Assembly (NCBI GenBank): GCA_947500135.1
Contig: CANMQX010000005.1
Coordinates: 310,001 to 374,000 of the forward strand
DNA length: 64,000 bases
From: an uncultured Paracoccaceae bacterium
Lineage (GTDB): Bacteria > Pseudomonadota > Alphaproteobacteria > Rhodobacterales > Rhodobacteraceae
Direction of reading: 5' to 3'
Below, one piece after another: positions 45,855-54,974 of the stretch (positions are counted from its first letter, which is position 1; each line of letters begins with the position of its first letter). Made by a program: the position numbers and the translations under genes. The notes beneath the pieces were generated by a model. The model made no database searches. It worked only from the letters and a program-made list of their open reading frames with translations, and was not told the DNA's origin.

Positions 45855-46990
45855 TGAGCGTCCTTCTTCTGGCCACTTTCGATACCAAACAGGAAGAGGC
45901 CGATTACCTCATCGCCGCAATGACGGCCTTGGGCGTGCCGGTTGAAACCTGTGATATCTCGCTTCATGCGGGCGGTGCCCAATGGACGCCAAAGGACAAG
46001 ATCGCAGGCATGGCGCAGGCCACCGAAAGGGCAATAGCCGAGATTTCGGCGAAGCCGCAAACAGGCCGACGGATGATCGTGGCCATCGGCGGCGGCACTG
46101 GCGGGCAAATCGCGCTGAAGGTGCTGCAATCCTTACCCGTGGCGATGCCAAAGGTGCTGGTGACCACCCTGCCCTTCGATCCGCGTTATATCATCGCCGA
46201 CAGCTCCATCGTGCTGGTGCCCACTATTGCCGATCTGTGCGGGCTGAACGCGACAACGCGGGCGGCGCTGGATCAGGCAGCAGCAATCGCAGGCGGGCTA
46301 TACCATGCGACACTGCCAACCGGGGCCGCATCCCTGTCGCCATCCATCGGGGTCACATCGTTAGGTGTGACGGGTCCGGGCACCGACGCGCTGTGCAAAC
46401 GGCTGAAGGCGGATCGCAACGAAGTCACCGTTTTCCACGCCAACGGCTTTGGCGGGGCAGCCTTCACCCGCTGGGCCAGGATCGGGGCCTTCAAATCGGT
46501 GATCGACTACACCCCACATGAACTGACACGCTGTTATGTCGCGGGGGTGAATGCGGATATGCCCGGGCGCTTTACGGCGATGGGACATCTGCCACGGATG
46601 GTCCTGCCCGGCGGTGTCAATTTCATCGGCATGGGCGAACCCGCCCTGATGCCCGAAATGTATCACAAAAGGCCGCATTACGCGCATTCTCCGCTGTTCA
46701 CCCATGTGCAATGTACCGAAGACGAGGTGATCAAATGCGCCAATATCCTTGGCACCGCACTGAAAGAAGCAACAGCACCCGTGCGCGTGCTGATCCCCAT
46801 GGGTGGTTTTTCATCCGAAGATCGCCCCGGCGGCGCGATTGAAAGCGAAACCTTGCGCGCCGCATTTGCCGACACGCTCGAAACCCACATCCCCCTCACC
46901 CGGCTGGACGGACATATCAATGACCGTGCCACGGCAGATGCCGCCGCCGACGCCCTTTATGCCATTTCAAAGGAACCTCCCCATGCTTGA
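45854..46990 (+). CDS. UPF0261 / Tm-1-like ATP-binding protein
   Basis: 378 residues. VLLLATFDTKQEEADYLIAA at the start and GGGTGGQIALKVLQSLPVAM with the nucleotide-binding glycines are the hallmarks of UPF0261, the bacterial relatives of the N-terminal ATP-binding half of tomato Tm-1. No enzyme activity is established for bacterial members. In this cluster it sits between the transporter and an aldolase, which suggests a metabolic step rather than a viral-defence role. Confidence 0.9.
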   Translation: MSVLLLATFDTKQEEADYLIAAMTALGVPVETCDISLHAGGAQWTPKDKIAGMAQATERAIAEISAKPQTGRRMIVAIGGGTGGQIALKVLQSLPVAMPKVLVTTLPFDPRYIIADSSIVLVPTIADLCGLNATTRAALDQAAAIAGGLYHATLPTGAASLSPSIGVTSLGVTGPGTDALCKRLKADRNEVTVFHANGFGGAAFTRWARIGAFKSVIDYTPHELTRCYVAGVNADMPGRFTAMGHLPRMVLPGGVNFIGMGEPALMPEMYHKRPHYAHSPLFTHVQCTEDEVIKCANILGTALKEATAPVRVLIPMGGFSSEDRPGGAIESETLRAAFADTLETHIPLTRLDGHINDRATADAAADALYAISKEPPHA

Positions 46991-47651
46991 CCCATCCGAT
47001 ATCGAAGCCAAGAAAGACGCCCTGATCTGGTCAGCGCGCCGTTGCTTTGACCTTGGGTTGCAGACCAACGCGGGCGGAAATCTGTCGGTGCGCTTGTCAT
47101 CGGGGGATGCCATCGTCATCAAACCATCCGGCGTCGGCTTTGCCGAATGCAGCCGGGACAATCTGCAAGTGGTGCATCTGGATGGCACGATTGAGCCGTC
47201 ACAGTTCAAACCATCCAAAGATATGGATTTCCACCTCGACCTTTACCGGATCAGGCCCGACATCAACGCGATTGTGCATTGCCACAGCCCGTGGGCCACA
47301 GGCTTTGCCAGCGCGGGCATCGAAATCCCCTGTCTGACTGTCCAGACCATTGAAAAGATCGGGCGGATGCCGCTGATCCCGCTCTCCGACAATGGTGGAC
47401 CACAGACCGAAGTAGAGATTAGCCCGGTATTTCAAGACCCCTCTATTCGGGCCGCTGTCCTCGCCAATCACGGGACAATCGGCGTAGGCAAAACGCTGAC
47501 CGCCGCGCAATATCTGGCTGAAATTATTGAGGAAACGGCCCATATCGCCTTTGTCCGCGACACGCTGATGGCGGCCCATGGCAAATCCGCCGCCGACCTG
47601 CCCAGCTATGGCACGGCAAAGGACGCGCGCGCCGCCAAGGCGGGATCGTGA
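46983..47651 (+). CDS. Class II aldolase (fuculose-phosphate aldolase-like), 222 residues
   Basis: From the ATG at 46983, which overlaps the end of the UPF0261 gene by 8 bases. Substrate loop TNAGGNLSVRLSSGDAIVIK, metal ligands in IVHCHSPWATGFAS and VLANHGTIGVG. Size is that of FucA/AraD-type aldolases. It is only distantly like the 319-residue aldolase in the opposite arm, so the pathway may have two cleavage or epimerisation steps. Confidence 0.9.
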   Translation: MLDPSDIEAKKDALIWSARRCFDLGLQTNAGGNLSVRLSSGDAIVIKPSGVGFAECSRDNLQVVHLDGTIEPSQFKPSKDMDFHLDLYRIRPDINAIVHCHSPWATGFASAGIEIPCLTVQTIEKIGRMPLIPLSDNGGPQTEVEISPVFQDPSIRAAVLANHGTIGVGKTLTAAQYLAEIIEETAHIAFVRDTLMAAHGKSAADLPSYGTAKDARAAKAGS

Positions 47652-47682
47652 CACCAATGCAAGACCGTTCACACAGAACTAA

Positions 47683-47712
47683 GGGCAGCCCCAACCCTGG
47701 GTGGGGGTAAGC
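47683..47712 (+). repeat. Family B hairpin repeat, left half only
   Basis: GGGCAGCCCCAACCCTGGG and then TGGGGGTAAGC match the left half of the 63-bp elements at 14658-14720 and 51393-51455; the right arm is absent, so it cannot fold like the full copies. Confidence 0.65.
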
Positions 47713-47738
47713 TATCAATCAGAAAAAACAACGCCGAA

Positions 47739-48896
47739 CTAAATCACCGGCAATTCCGGCGCGGCGCGCGTGCTCAACAACCGCCCCCCATGCTGTGTGA
47801 TCACGATATCCTCCTCATGCACCATCATCAGCCCATCGCCATAAGACAGTGACGGCTCCAGCGTCAGCACCATATCGTTCTGCAACAGGGTCGTATCAAA
47901 CGCAGCATGCGAAGGCTGTTCCGTCAGTTGTAGGCCAAGCCCATGACCCAACCGTCCGATATCACCGCCGCTATCATCCATCTCAGCGATGACAGCCGAC
48001 ATGGACCAAAACAAATCGCGGCAGGTGTTGCCGGGACGGGCCGCCGCAATACCCGCTTCGGTCGCGCGCCACAGCACATCATAGGCACGGCGCGCCCTGT
48101 CATCAGCATGGCCAATCGCCCAGTTGCGATCAAAATCGCAATAGTACCCATCACAGACCAAACCAGTATCCAGCATCAGGATATCACCGCGCGCCAGCGG
48201 CGCGTCATCGGGGGGTGATATCACATCCGCATAGCCCCCCTGCGCCGCCGCACCCACAACGTAAGGCGCACCATCGGCCCCCTGCGTTAATGCCTCGCGG
48301 CGAAACGCGCGGAACACCGCATCCAACGGCACGCCTTCCTTTGCCATGGCAGGCACTTGGGCAAAGGTTGCGGACCCAATCGCGCAGATATAGGCCAGCT
48401 TTTCAATCTCGGCGGGGGATTTCACCATGCGCAGGCCCTGCACCAGCCCGGTTGCATCCGCGATGGTCAACCCCGGCAGTGCAGCCACCAGCCGTTCCCA
48501 ATCGCCCAGCGGCATGCGCAGCTGCGTTTCATGACCTTTCATCACGCCGATCTTTCCAAGTGGGGATAGCAGATCAACCAGCAGACTGATCCCGTCATCC
48601 TTGGGCGCAGGCGCGGCCCAGCTGCGGATATCATCCAGCCAACAGCGCCGCATCAGGCTGGCACCAATCTCTGGGATGATCGCAATCGGCTTGCCGGATG
48701 CGGGCACAAAGACGAACCATGGGCGCGTCGGGCTTTGCCAGAACAGCGTCTGGAAACCGGTGAAATACTGCACCTCTGGTTCTGTCATCAGCAGCAAACC
48801 GTCCAGCCCGGCCGCTGTCATGCGGTGTTGGGCCAGTGCGGTGCGGGCCGCAAATTCGGCATCTGGAAAGCCGCGTGTGATCGGTGTCATGGTCAT
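47739..48896 (-). CDS. M24-family metallopeptidase (Xaa-Pro peptidase/ectoine-hydrolase-like)
   Basis: 385 residues with a creatinase-type N-terminal domain (MTEPEVQYFTGFQTLFWQSP) and metal ligands in ILMLDTGLVCDGYYCDFDRN, RLGHGLGLQLTEQPSH, LTLEPSLSYGDG and MVHEEDIVIT. The N-terminal half resembles DoeA/EutD ectoine hydrolases; no other ectoine gene is nearby, so a related amide or peptide substrate is more likely. Divergent from an M20 amidohydrolase and an ammonia-lyase. Confidence 0.88.
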   Translation of the reverse strand: MTMTPITRGFPDAEFAARTALAQHRMTAAGLDGLLLMTEPEVQYFTGFQTLFWQSPTRPWFVFVPASGKPIAIIPEIGASLMRRCWLDDIRSWAAPAPKDDGISLLVDLLSPLGKIGVMKGHETQLRMPLGDWERLVAALPGLTIADATGLVQGLRMVKSPAEIEKLAYICAIGSATFAQVPAMAKEGVPLDAVFRAFRREALTQGADGAPYVVGAAAQGGYADVISPPDDAPLARGDILMLDTGLVCDGYYCDFDRNWAIGHADDRARRAYDVLWRATEAGIAAARPGNTCRDLFWSMSAVIAEMDDSGGDIGRLGHGLGLQLTEQPSHAAFDTTLLQNDMVLTLEPSLSYGDGLMMVHEEDIVITQHGGRLLSTRAAPELPVI

Positions 48897-49049
48897 AAAG
48901 CGTTCATATCATCGCGCAGCGTCACAAATTGATCGTTATCCGCCGGAAACTGGATCAATTTCATCGCCGGTGCCAGCAGGATTGATCATTGGCATAGATG
49001 AAAACCGATATCATGATGCCCCAACACCATCCGCAATGGACCACGCATC

Positions 49050-50186
49050 ATGGACCTCACCGCCCTTCGGCATGAATTTCACCAACACCCGGAGCTTGGC
49101 TTTCAAGAGCTGCGGACAAAGGCCCGTGTCGCCCAAATCCTGCGCGATCTGGGGCTAGAGGTGCATGAAGGCGCAGGCGTGGTCGGCATTCTGCGTGCCG
49201 GGTCAGGCAACCGCGCCATCGGGGTGCGGGCCGATATGGACGCGCTACCGATCCATGAACAAAGCAGTCACAACTACGCCTCGCAGACCCCCGGCGTGAT
49301 GCATGCCTGCGGCCATGACGGGCATATAGTGATGCTGTTGGGGGCGGCCGAACAACTGGCCAAATCCCGCGACTTTGATGGCACAGTGGTTTTCCTGTTC
49401 CAACCGAACGAAGAACACGGGCTAGGCGCACAGGCGATGATTGCCGACGGCGTGCTGGAACGTTTCCCAATCGACGAAGTTTACGCCATCCACAACCTGC
49501 CTGGCGCGCCTGTTGGCCACGTCTCTACCCGGATCGGGCAAATCTGCGCCTCTGAAAGCCTGTTTGAAATCACCATCACCGGCCAAGGCGGTCATGCCTC
49601 CATGCCACATGCTGGCGTTGACGCGATCACCGTCGGGGCCGAAATGGTGATGGCATTGCAAACCATCATCGCCCGAAAGCTGCCGCCCAGCGCGGGCGCG
49701 GTCGTGTCCGTCACCGAATTTCTGACAGACGGGCAGCGCAACGTGCTGCCAGGTATTGCAACACTCAAAGGCGACGCGCGGGCGCGCCAACCAGCCGACC
49801 GGCAGGCCATCGCACATTTCATGCGCCAGATCGTGAACGGGGTCGCCGCGACCCACGGGGTGACAGCAACGCTCAGCTTTGACACGGTTTTCGTCGAAAC
49901 GATCAACGCCGCCGAACCCGCCCAAGCCGTCATACGCGCCGCACAGACCGCAGGGCTGCAAACGGACGGAAACCGCCCACCAATGAGCTTTTCCGAAGAT
50001 TTCGCACATTTCGCGCAGGCGGTGCCGGGGTGCTTTCTCTTGATGGGCAACGGAACCGACGGGGCACATGGGCAACCGCTCCACGCCAATGACTATGACT
50101 TTAACGACGCGCTTTTGCCAATCGGGGCGGCCTTCTGGGCGGCACTTGTGCAGGACCGCCTTCCAAAACGACAGGACAGCCAATGA
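49050..50186 (+). CDS. M20-family amidohydrolase (hippurate hydrolase-like)
   Basis: 378 residues. ELGFQELRTKARVAQIL, first metal region GVRADMDALPIHEQ, MHACGHDGHIVMLLGAAEQL, the FLFQPNEEHGLGAQAM glutamates and GQGGHASMPHAGVD dimerisation domain are family standards. Removes an N-acyl group from an amino acid. Overlaps the ammonia-lyase gene by ATGA, so its product may be free diaminopropionate or a like compound. Confidence 0.92.
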   Translation: MDLTALRHEFHQHPELGFQELRTKARVAQILRDLGLEVHEGAGVVGILRAGSGNRAIGVRADMDALPIHEQSSHNYASQTPGVMHACGHDGHIVMLLGAAEQLAKSRDFDGTVVFLFQPNEEHGLGAQAMIADGVLERFPIDEVYAIHNLPGAPVGHVSTRIGQICASESLFEITITGQGGHASMPHAGVDAITVGAEMVMALQTIIARKLPPSAGAVVSVTEFLTDGQRNVLPGIATLKGDARARQPADRQAIAHFMRQIVNGVAATHGVTATLSFDTVFVETINAAEPAQAVIRAAQTAGLQTDGNRPPMSFSEDFAHFAQAVPGCFLLMGNGTDGAHGQPLHANDYDFNDALLPIGAAFWAALVQDRLPKRQDSQ

Positions 50187-51376
50187 CCACTCTTTTGCCA
50201 AAGGCCACCCTTGGCCACATCACCACAACGCGGGCCACAGGCGACGCAGCCCACCGGGTCCTGACCAAAGAAGGTTTCGACACGGCCGAGGCTGAAATCA
50301 CCCAATGGGACGGCTATGCGCCCACACCGCTGCACGAACTGGACGCACTGGCCGCCCATATCGGGGTGGGCAAAGTGTTCTACAAGGACGAAGGGCCGCG
50401 TTTCGGGCTGGCCAGTTTCAAGGCATTAGGCGGGGCCTATGCGGCCTTGCGGGTGCTGCAACGCGAAATCGCCCAGCAGACCGGACAGAATGTCAGCCTT
50501 GCAGATATTCGCAATGGCAAGCATCGGGATGCCTGCGCGGCGATCACGCTGGTCTCAGCCACAGACGGCAATCACGGGCGGTCCCTGGCATGGGGGTGCC
50601 AGAAATTCGGGGCCCCCTGCCGGATCTACATCCACGCCGAAGTCAGCGAAGGGCGCGCCCAGATCATGCGCGATTTCGGGGCAGAGGTGATCCGGATCAC
50701 CGGTGATTACGATGCTTCCGTCGCATTGGCGAAATCCGAGGCGGAAGAAAACGACTGGTTCGTCGTGTCCGACACATCATGGGACGGCTACACCGAACCG
50801 CCGCGCGACGTGATGTCCGGCTATGGCGTTCTGACGCGCGAGCTGTGCCGCACCCTGGATCAGGCCCCGACCCATGTCTTCCTGCAAGGCGGGGTGGGGG
50901 GCATGGCCGCCGGGATCATCGCCGCCTTGGTGCAGCATTACGGGGCATCTTCGCCGCGCGTCGTGATCGTGGAACCCGATCTGGCGGCCTGCCTGTTCGA
51001 AAGCGCGCGGCAGGGGGCGGCAACAACCGTGGCCATCGCCAAGGAAACCATCATGGCGGGGCTGTCCTGTGGCGAACCATCTGCGCTCGCCTGGGATATC
51101 CTGGCCCAAGAGGCCAGCGATTATGTCACCATCCCCGACACGCTGGTGCCATCCACCGTGCGGTTGCTGGCGCGGCCATTGCCGGGCGATCCGGTGATCG
51201 AAGCAGGGGAAAGCGCGGTTGCCGGGCTCGCCGCCTTGATCGCCGCACGGGACGACGCAGACCTCTCCGATGCGCTGGGTCTGGACGGATCATCGCGGGT
51301 GCTGTTGATCGGATCAGAAGGGATCACCGACCCGGACATCTATCAACAGATCATGGAAGGGTATGAGGCGGCATGA
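50183..51376 (+). CDS. Diaminopropionate ammonia-lyase (PLP)
   Basis: 397 residues, fold-type II. Cofactor lysine in RFGLASFKALGGAYA (the DAP-lyase form of the serine/threonine dehydratase motif), TDGNHGRSLAWGCQKFGAPC, the phosphate loop GGVGGMAAGI, and the C-terminal EGITDP. Converts 2,3-diaminopropionate to pyruvate and two ammonia. Close relatives are E. coli YgeX and Salmonella DpaL. Coupled to the M20 hydrolase gene by ATGA. Confidence 0.93.
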   Translation: MTTLLPKATLGHITTTRATGDAAHRVLTKEGFDTAEAEITQWDGYAPTPLHELDALAAHIGVGKVFYKDEGPRFGLASFKALGGAYAALRVLQREIAQQTGQNVSLADIRNGKHRDACAAITLVSATDGNHGRSLAWGCQKFGAPCRIYIHAEVSEGRAQIMRDFGAEVIRITGDYDASVALAKSEAEENDWFVVSDTSWDGYTEPPRDVMSGYGVLTRELCRTLDQAPTHVFLQGGVGGMAAGIIAALVQHYGASSPRVVIVEPDLAACLFESARQGAATTVAIAKETIMAGLSCGEPSALAWDILAQEASDYVTIPDTLVPSTVRLLARPLPGDPVIEAGESAVAGLAALIAARDDADLSDALGLDGSSRVLLIGSEGITDPDIYQQIMEGYEAA

Positions 51377-51392
51377 CTTGGCTAGATGCCTA

Positions 51393-51455
51393 GGGCAGCC
51401 CCCGACCCTGGGTGGGGGTGAAGCCCGCTCCCGTGGGGAGGGTCGGGGGCTGCCC
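51393..51455. repeat. 63-bp hairpin repeat (family B), full copy
   Basis: GGGCAGCCCCCGACCCTGGG, spacer, then GGGTCGGGGGCTGCCC; central GCTCCCGTGGGGAG. Same length and layout as 14658-14720. Lies between the convergent ammonia-lyase and CAT-like genes, where it may serve as a two-way transcription stop. Confidence 0.8.
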
Positions 51456-51487
51456 GACCTAGCGGTCGAGCGGAATGTTGAATTAGC

Positions 51488-52111
51488 CTAAACCATATCC
51501 AAACTCGCCTGCACTTCCGTGAAATAGGCCCCCACCTGCTGACCATCAACCAGCGCATGATGCACCTCCAGCGTCATCGCCATATCCCAGCGGCCGCCAT
51601 GATCAACGATCTTGCCCCATGACACGCGCGGAATGCAGTCATCGGGGCCGGGCAAGGCGTTGTTGATCGACGTGTAATCAAGCCATGGCATACAGGACAG
51701 ATAGGCCAGATCATCGCGCTCACCAGCATTTGGGGTCAACGCATGCCCGGCGGCCACCTGATCAATCAGGGCCTTGGCCTGCGCATCAAATTCTCCAAAA
51801 TCAGCCAGATAAGGCACATAGGCATAGCCAAAGCTACCGGCACGGGTGGGCACGGTCATCGACAGGGTGACCATCTCGTGGCGAACCACCTGATCCCCGC
51901 GAAACCGCATACACAACTCTGGCACAGCATGCAGACCGGCACCAATAGCATAAAGGCAGGCGCGATATGGGGACACACCATCAGCCTTGCGGGCCATGAC
52001 ATGGCTGACATCCAACCGGGACGTCACCGCATAATGCGGCTTTTGATAGGTCCGGAAAAAGTGGAACTGTGCCGCACGGGGCCATGTTTCAAGATCAACA
52101 ATGTGATGCAT
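51488..52111 (-). CDS. CatA-type chloramphenicol acetyltransferase-family protein
   Basis: 207 residues. The catalytic His is in VHHALVDGQQVG; FFRTYQKPHYAVTSRLDVS and PWLDYTSINNALPG are typical of trimeric CAT proteins. The protein is slightly short and its true acceptor is unknown; chromosomal members in environmental bacteria often do not confer resistance. Single gene. Confidence 0.88.
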   Translation of the reverse strand: MHHIVDLETWPRAAQFHFFRTYQKPHYAVTSRLDVSHVMARKADGVSPYRACLYAIGAGLHAVPELCMRFRGDQVVRHEMVTLSMTVPTRAGSFGYAYVPYLADFGEFDAQAKALIDQVAAGHALTPNAGERDDLAYLSCMPWLDYTSINNALPGPDDCIPRVSWGKIVDHGGRWDMAMTLEVHHALVDGQQVGAYFTEVQASLDMV

Positions 52112-52207
52112 TCTATTTCCCCTTTTTGGTGCTGGGCCTATGGTGCAGGCTGCACCCGATGCAAGGAAACTGCAATTGAAGACCTGCGCAATCTGCCCCC
52201 GGCCAGC

Positions 52208-52768
52208 ATGTCCCTGATCGGTCCGATCCTCAGCCTGCTACTGTTCGCTAAGATCGTGCAATTGGTGCGGCGCGAACCACCCCATTGGGCAAAAACGCTG
52301 TCTCTTATCGTACCCGCGGGCGTCGTGGTCATTATCGCCCTGCCATCGGTCTTTCTTGACACAGGCTATGCCAGTGACAGCCTATGGACACTTGGCTGGG
52401 GCGGACGGATTGGCGTTATTGTGATCAGCAGTTTGGGCCTGATCGCAGTGTTTGGCGCGATTGCAGTGAAAAGCAACAAAATGGCCCGTCTGCCCGGATT
52501 GGTTGCGATCCCACTGGATATTATCGCGGGTTTGCTGATCTACGGCGTCGCTTTCTGGCTTTCACCACAGCTGTTTTACAGTTTCTACCAGATCATCTTT
52601 CCCGATTTGCCAGCGCAGATCGTGATCAAATCACCGCTTGATCAGGATCGGCTGCGAACAATCATCATCCCGGCACAGGGCGGGTCGCTCGCCGATCATC
52701 TGGCCGGGGTCGGGTTCTGGGCGGTCATCCCTTTCACCCTTTGGCTACATGCAGGACGGAAAAGCTAG
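52208..52768 (+). CDS. Small integral membrane protein, unknown
   Basis: 186 residues if begun at the ATG at 52208 (MSLIGPILSLLLFAKIVQLV); longer starts run antisense through the CAT-like gene. Five hydrophobic segments can be seen, such as TLSLIVPAGVVVIIALPSVF and VAIPLDIIAGLLIYGVAFWL. No domain recognised and no clear ribosome site, so the exact start is uncertain. Confidence 0.65.
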   Translation: MSLIGPILSLLLFAKIVQLVRREPPHWAKTLSLIVPAGVVVIIALPSVFLDTGYASDSLWTLGWGGRIGVIVISSLGLIAVFGAIAVKSNKMARLPGLVAIPLDIIAGLLIYGVAFWLSPQLFYSFYQIIFPDLPAQIVIKSPLDQDRLRTIIIPAQGGSLADHLAGVGFWAVIPFTLWLHAGRKS

Positions 52769-53376
52769 CAACTGTATTCGTCAGGCAACCTTCGCGCGTC
52801 CAGAGATGACTGATGTTATCCGCACACTGCTGGCTGGGTGCAACCGCTGTGACCTCCCAGTCGTGCCGGTCTCAGGCCAGCGGCTCTTGATTCGAGGATT
52901 CGCCCCGCATGGGCCCGTTCATGCATTAGCAGCACCACGGTATCGAAAATTTCACATTTCGAATGCCAGGAAACTTCAAGTGAAATTCGGGTATCGAAAG
53001 CCGCTGCCAGATCCCGGCTCCTCACCACAACTCGTGCTCCCAAAAACTACATAATCATTATAATTCAAATACTTATTATATCTATCAGGTAGTATCGAAC
53101 CAACCCAATGACATCCCCGGATCAACCACGCACAACCAAAAAGCGAACCCGCGCGACGCTTGGACACGCGAATTGACGAAACTTATCGTTTGGACCAGCG
53201 CTATATTTTAGTTAGGACAAAGCAGTGTCTGGTCGCCTCATTAAACGCACAAAGCCTCGGCAGACTAAGGGGTGTCAGTCCGTGTTGCCCGCGTGGCGAA
53301 AACATTATTATTGTTTGCAAAATCAAATATTTACCTATTTTGTGAACATAACGAGTGAATAAATTGGAGAATGAGT
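52769..53376. other. 608-base stretch without an intact gene
   Basis: Contains a direct repeat GGTATCGAAA (52939-52948 and 52990-52999) enclosing an inverted repeat AATTTCAC/GTGAAATT (52948-52955, 52980-52987), and an AT-rich section at 53049-53095 unlike the surroundings. Reading frames here are short and unrecognised. The final 50 bases probably hold the promoter of the next gene. Confidence 0.55.
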
Positions 53377-54969
53377 ATGGCATCTGCAAAATTCGGACAA
53401 AACCGAAATCTGGTGTCGGCCATTGCGCTTTGCGCAACAATGCTCTTTCCAGCAAGCGCCGTGGCGGACGAGGTTGTCCTGAAATCTGCGGACGGAACCG
53501 TAAACCTCGTCGGTGAATTTATCGAATTCAAGGACAACAACTATGTGATTCGCACCGATTTGGGCGATCTGCGCATCTCGGCAACGCGGGTCCGCTGCGA
53601 AGGTGATGCTTGCCCGACCTCAGCTGCAACCGAAGCTGACGTAATAATCGCAGGCTCACAGTCCGTAGGCGTCGGTGTGATGCCCTTGTTGATGTCCGGC
53701 TATGGGGCCTTCCTCGGCGCTGAGGTCACCGTCAGCTCGACCGCAGTTGAAGGCGAAATTCTTGCCGATGTGGTGGGCGAAGAAGGTTTTGGTGACCCGA
53801 TCGGGTCTTATCTGGTCAGTTCTACCGGCTCCATTGATGCTTTCCGCAAGCTGCTGAACCGGACCGCACAGATCGGTATGTCATCGCGACGCATCCGACC
53901 TGATGAGGCGCGCGCCTTACGCGATGATGGCGCAGGCAACATGATCGCACCGACAAACGAACATATCTTTGCGGTCGATGCGCTTGTGGTAATCACCCAC
54001 CCTGATAACCCTGTTGATGAGCTGACAACCGACCAACTGCGCGGCATTTATAGCGGCGCAATCACCAACTGGTCTCAGATCGGTGGTAATGACGCCGCAA
54101 TTGCCGTCTATGGTCGTGCCGACGGCACCGGCACGCGCAGCATCTTTGAGGAACGTCTTTATGGGGAGGACGTGCCAGCCGCCCCGCGCAGCATGACCAT
54201 CGCAGATAACAGCACCGAAATGGCCGCCTCTGTAAACGCCGACCCCAATGGGATCGGCTTTGTCGGCTACGCGTTCCAAAGGGGGGCCAAACCGCTGACC
54301 CTGATCAACGAATGCGGACTGCGGATGACCCCCGACGCGTTTTCCGCGCGGACCGAAGAATACGCCCTGCAGCGGTTTCTCTACCTCTATAACCGCGCAG
54401 ATACGCTGGATGACAAAGGCGCGGATTTCGTCGCCTATGTCACCTCCAATGCGGCCGATTCAGTCATCAACAAGGCGGGCTTCATCGATCTGGACATCGC
54501 CCGGCAACAGCAGACCGCTGACAGCGCCCGCGCCCGGCAACTGACCGACGCGAATGTTGATGCGTTCGAGGCTGGTGTGATGCGCGAAATGTTGACGCGG
54601 ATGGAAAACTACGACCGGCTCTCCGCCACCTTCCGGTTCCGCACCGGCTCATCAACGCTGGACACCCGCGGGTTGCTGAACCTTGAACGCCTGGCCGATT
54701 ATCTAGAAGACGCGCCAGCGGGCACAAAGGTCCTGATGGTCGGCTTCACCGATGATGTGGGCGCATTCGAAAGCAACCGGGCCCTGTCAGTCGGACGGGC
54801 ACAGCAGGTGCTGGACACACTTCAAAGTTTCGCTGGCGACCGCCTGGCGGGGATCAATTTCGAAACCACCGGCTTTGGCGAAGTCGCCCCATCGGCCTGC
54901 AACAGCACCGAAAACGGGCGCGGGATCAACCGGCGCGTCGAAATCTGGATCGAGTCTGTAAACGGCTAG
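53377..54969 (+). CDS. PstS-like substrate-binding protein fused to an OmpA peptidoglycan-binding domain
   Basis: 530 residues from the ATG at 53377 (TTGGAGA at the right spacing; an ATG 6 bases earlier is too close). Signal peptide ending ASAVA. A 60-residue N-terminal segment (VVLKSADGTVNLVGEFIEFK) is followed by a PBP-like domain at about 85-360 (SVGVGVMPLLMSGYGAFLGA, TITNWSQIGG-like motif as AITNWSQIGGNDAAIAV, GRADGTGTRSIFEERLYG). The C-terminal OmpA-like domain begins near 415 (RFRTGSSTLDTRGLLNLERL, NRALSVGRAQQVLDTL, GRGINRRVEIWI). It would hold a phosphate-type binder on the cell wall. No permease or ATPase nearby. Confidence 0.9.
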   Translation: MASAKFGQNRNLVSAIALCATMLFPASAVADEVVLKSADGTVNLVGEFIEFKDNNYVIRTDLGDLRISATRVRCEGDACPTSAATEADVIIAGSQSVGVGVMPLLMSGYGAFLGAEVTVSSTAVEGEILADVVGEEGFGDPIGSYLVSSTGSIDAFRKLLNRTAQIGMSSRRIRPDEARALRDDGAGNMIAPTNEHIFAVDALVVITHPDNPVDELTTDQLRGIYSGAITNWSQIGGNDAAIAVYGRADGTGTRSIFEERLYGEDVPAAPRSMTIADNSTEMAASVNADPNGIGFVGYAFQRGAKPLTLINECGLRMTPDAFSARTEEYALQRFLYLYNRADTLDDKGADFVAYVTSNAADSVINKAGFIDLDIARQQQTADSARARQLTDANVDAFEAGVMREMLTRMENYDRLSATFRFRTGSSTLDTRGLLNLERLADYLEDAPAGTKVLMVGFTDDVGAFESNRALSVGRAQQVLDTLQSFAGDRLAGINFETTGFGEVAPSACNSTENGRGINRRVEIWIESVNG

Positions 54970-54974
54970 GCCCA

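Noticed and set aside
45854..46990. Tm-1-like protein as an antiviral defence gene
   Set aside because: Only the ATP-binding half is shared with tomato Tm-1, and it is coupled to transporter and aldolase genes.
50183..51376. Ammonia-lyase as the ectoine gene eutB/threonine dehydratase
   Set aside because: Length of 397 residues and the FGLASFKALGGAYA motif fit diaminopropionate ammonia-lyase better, and no other ectoine genes are present.
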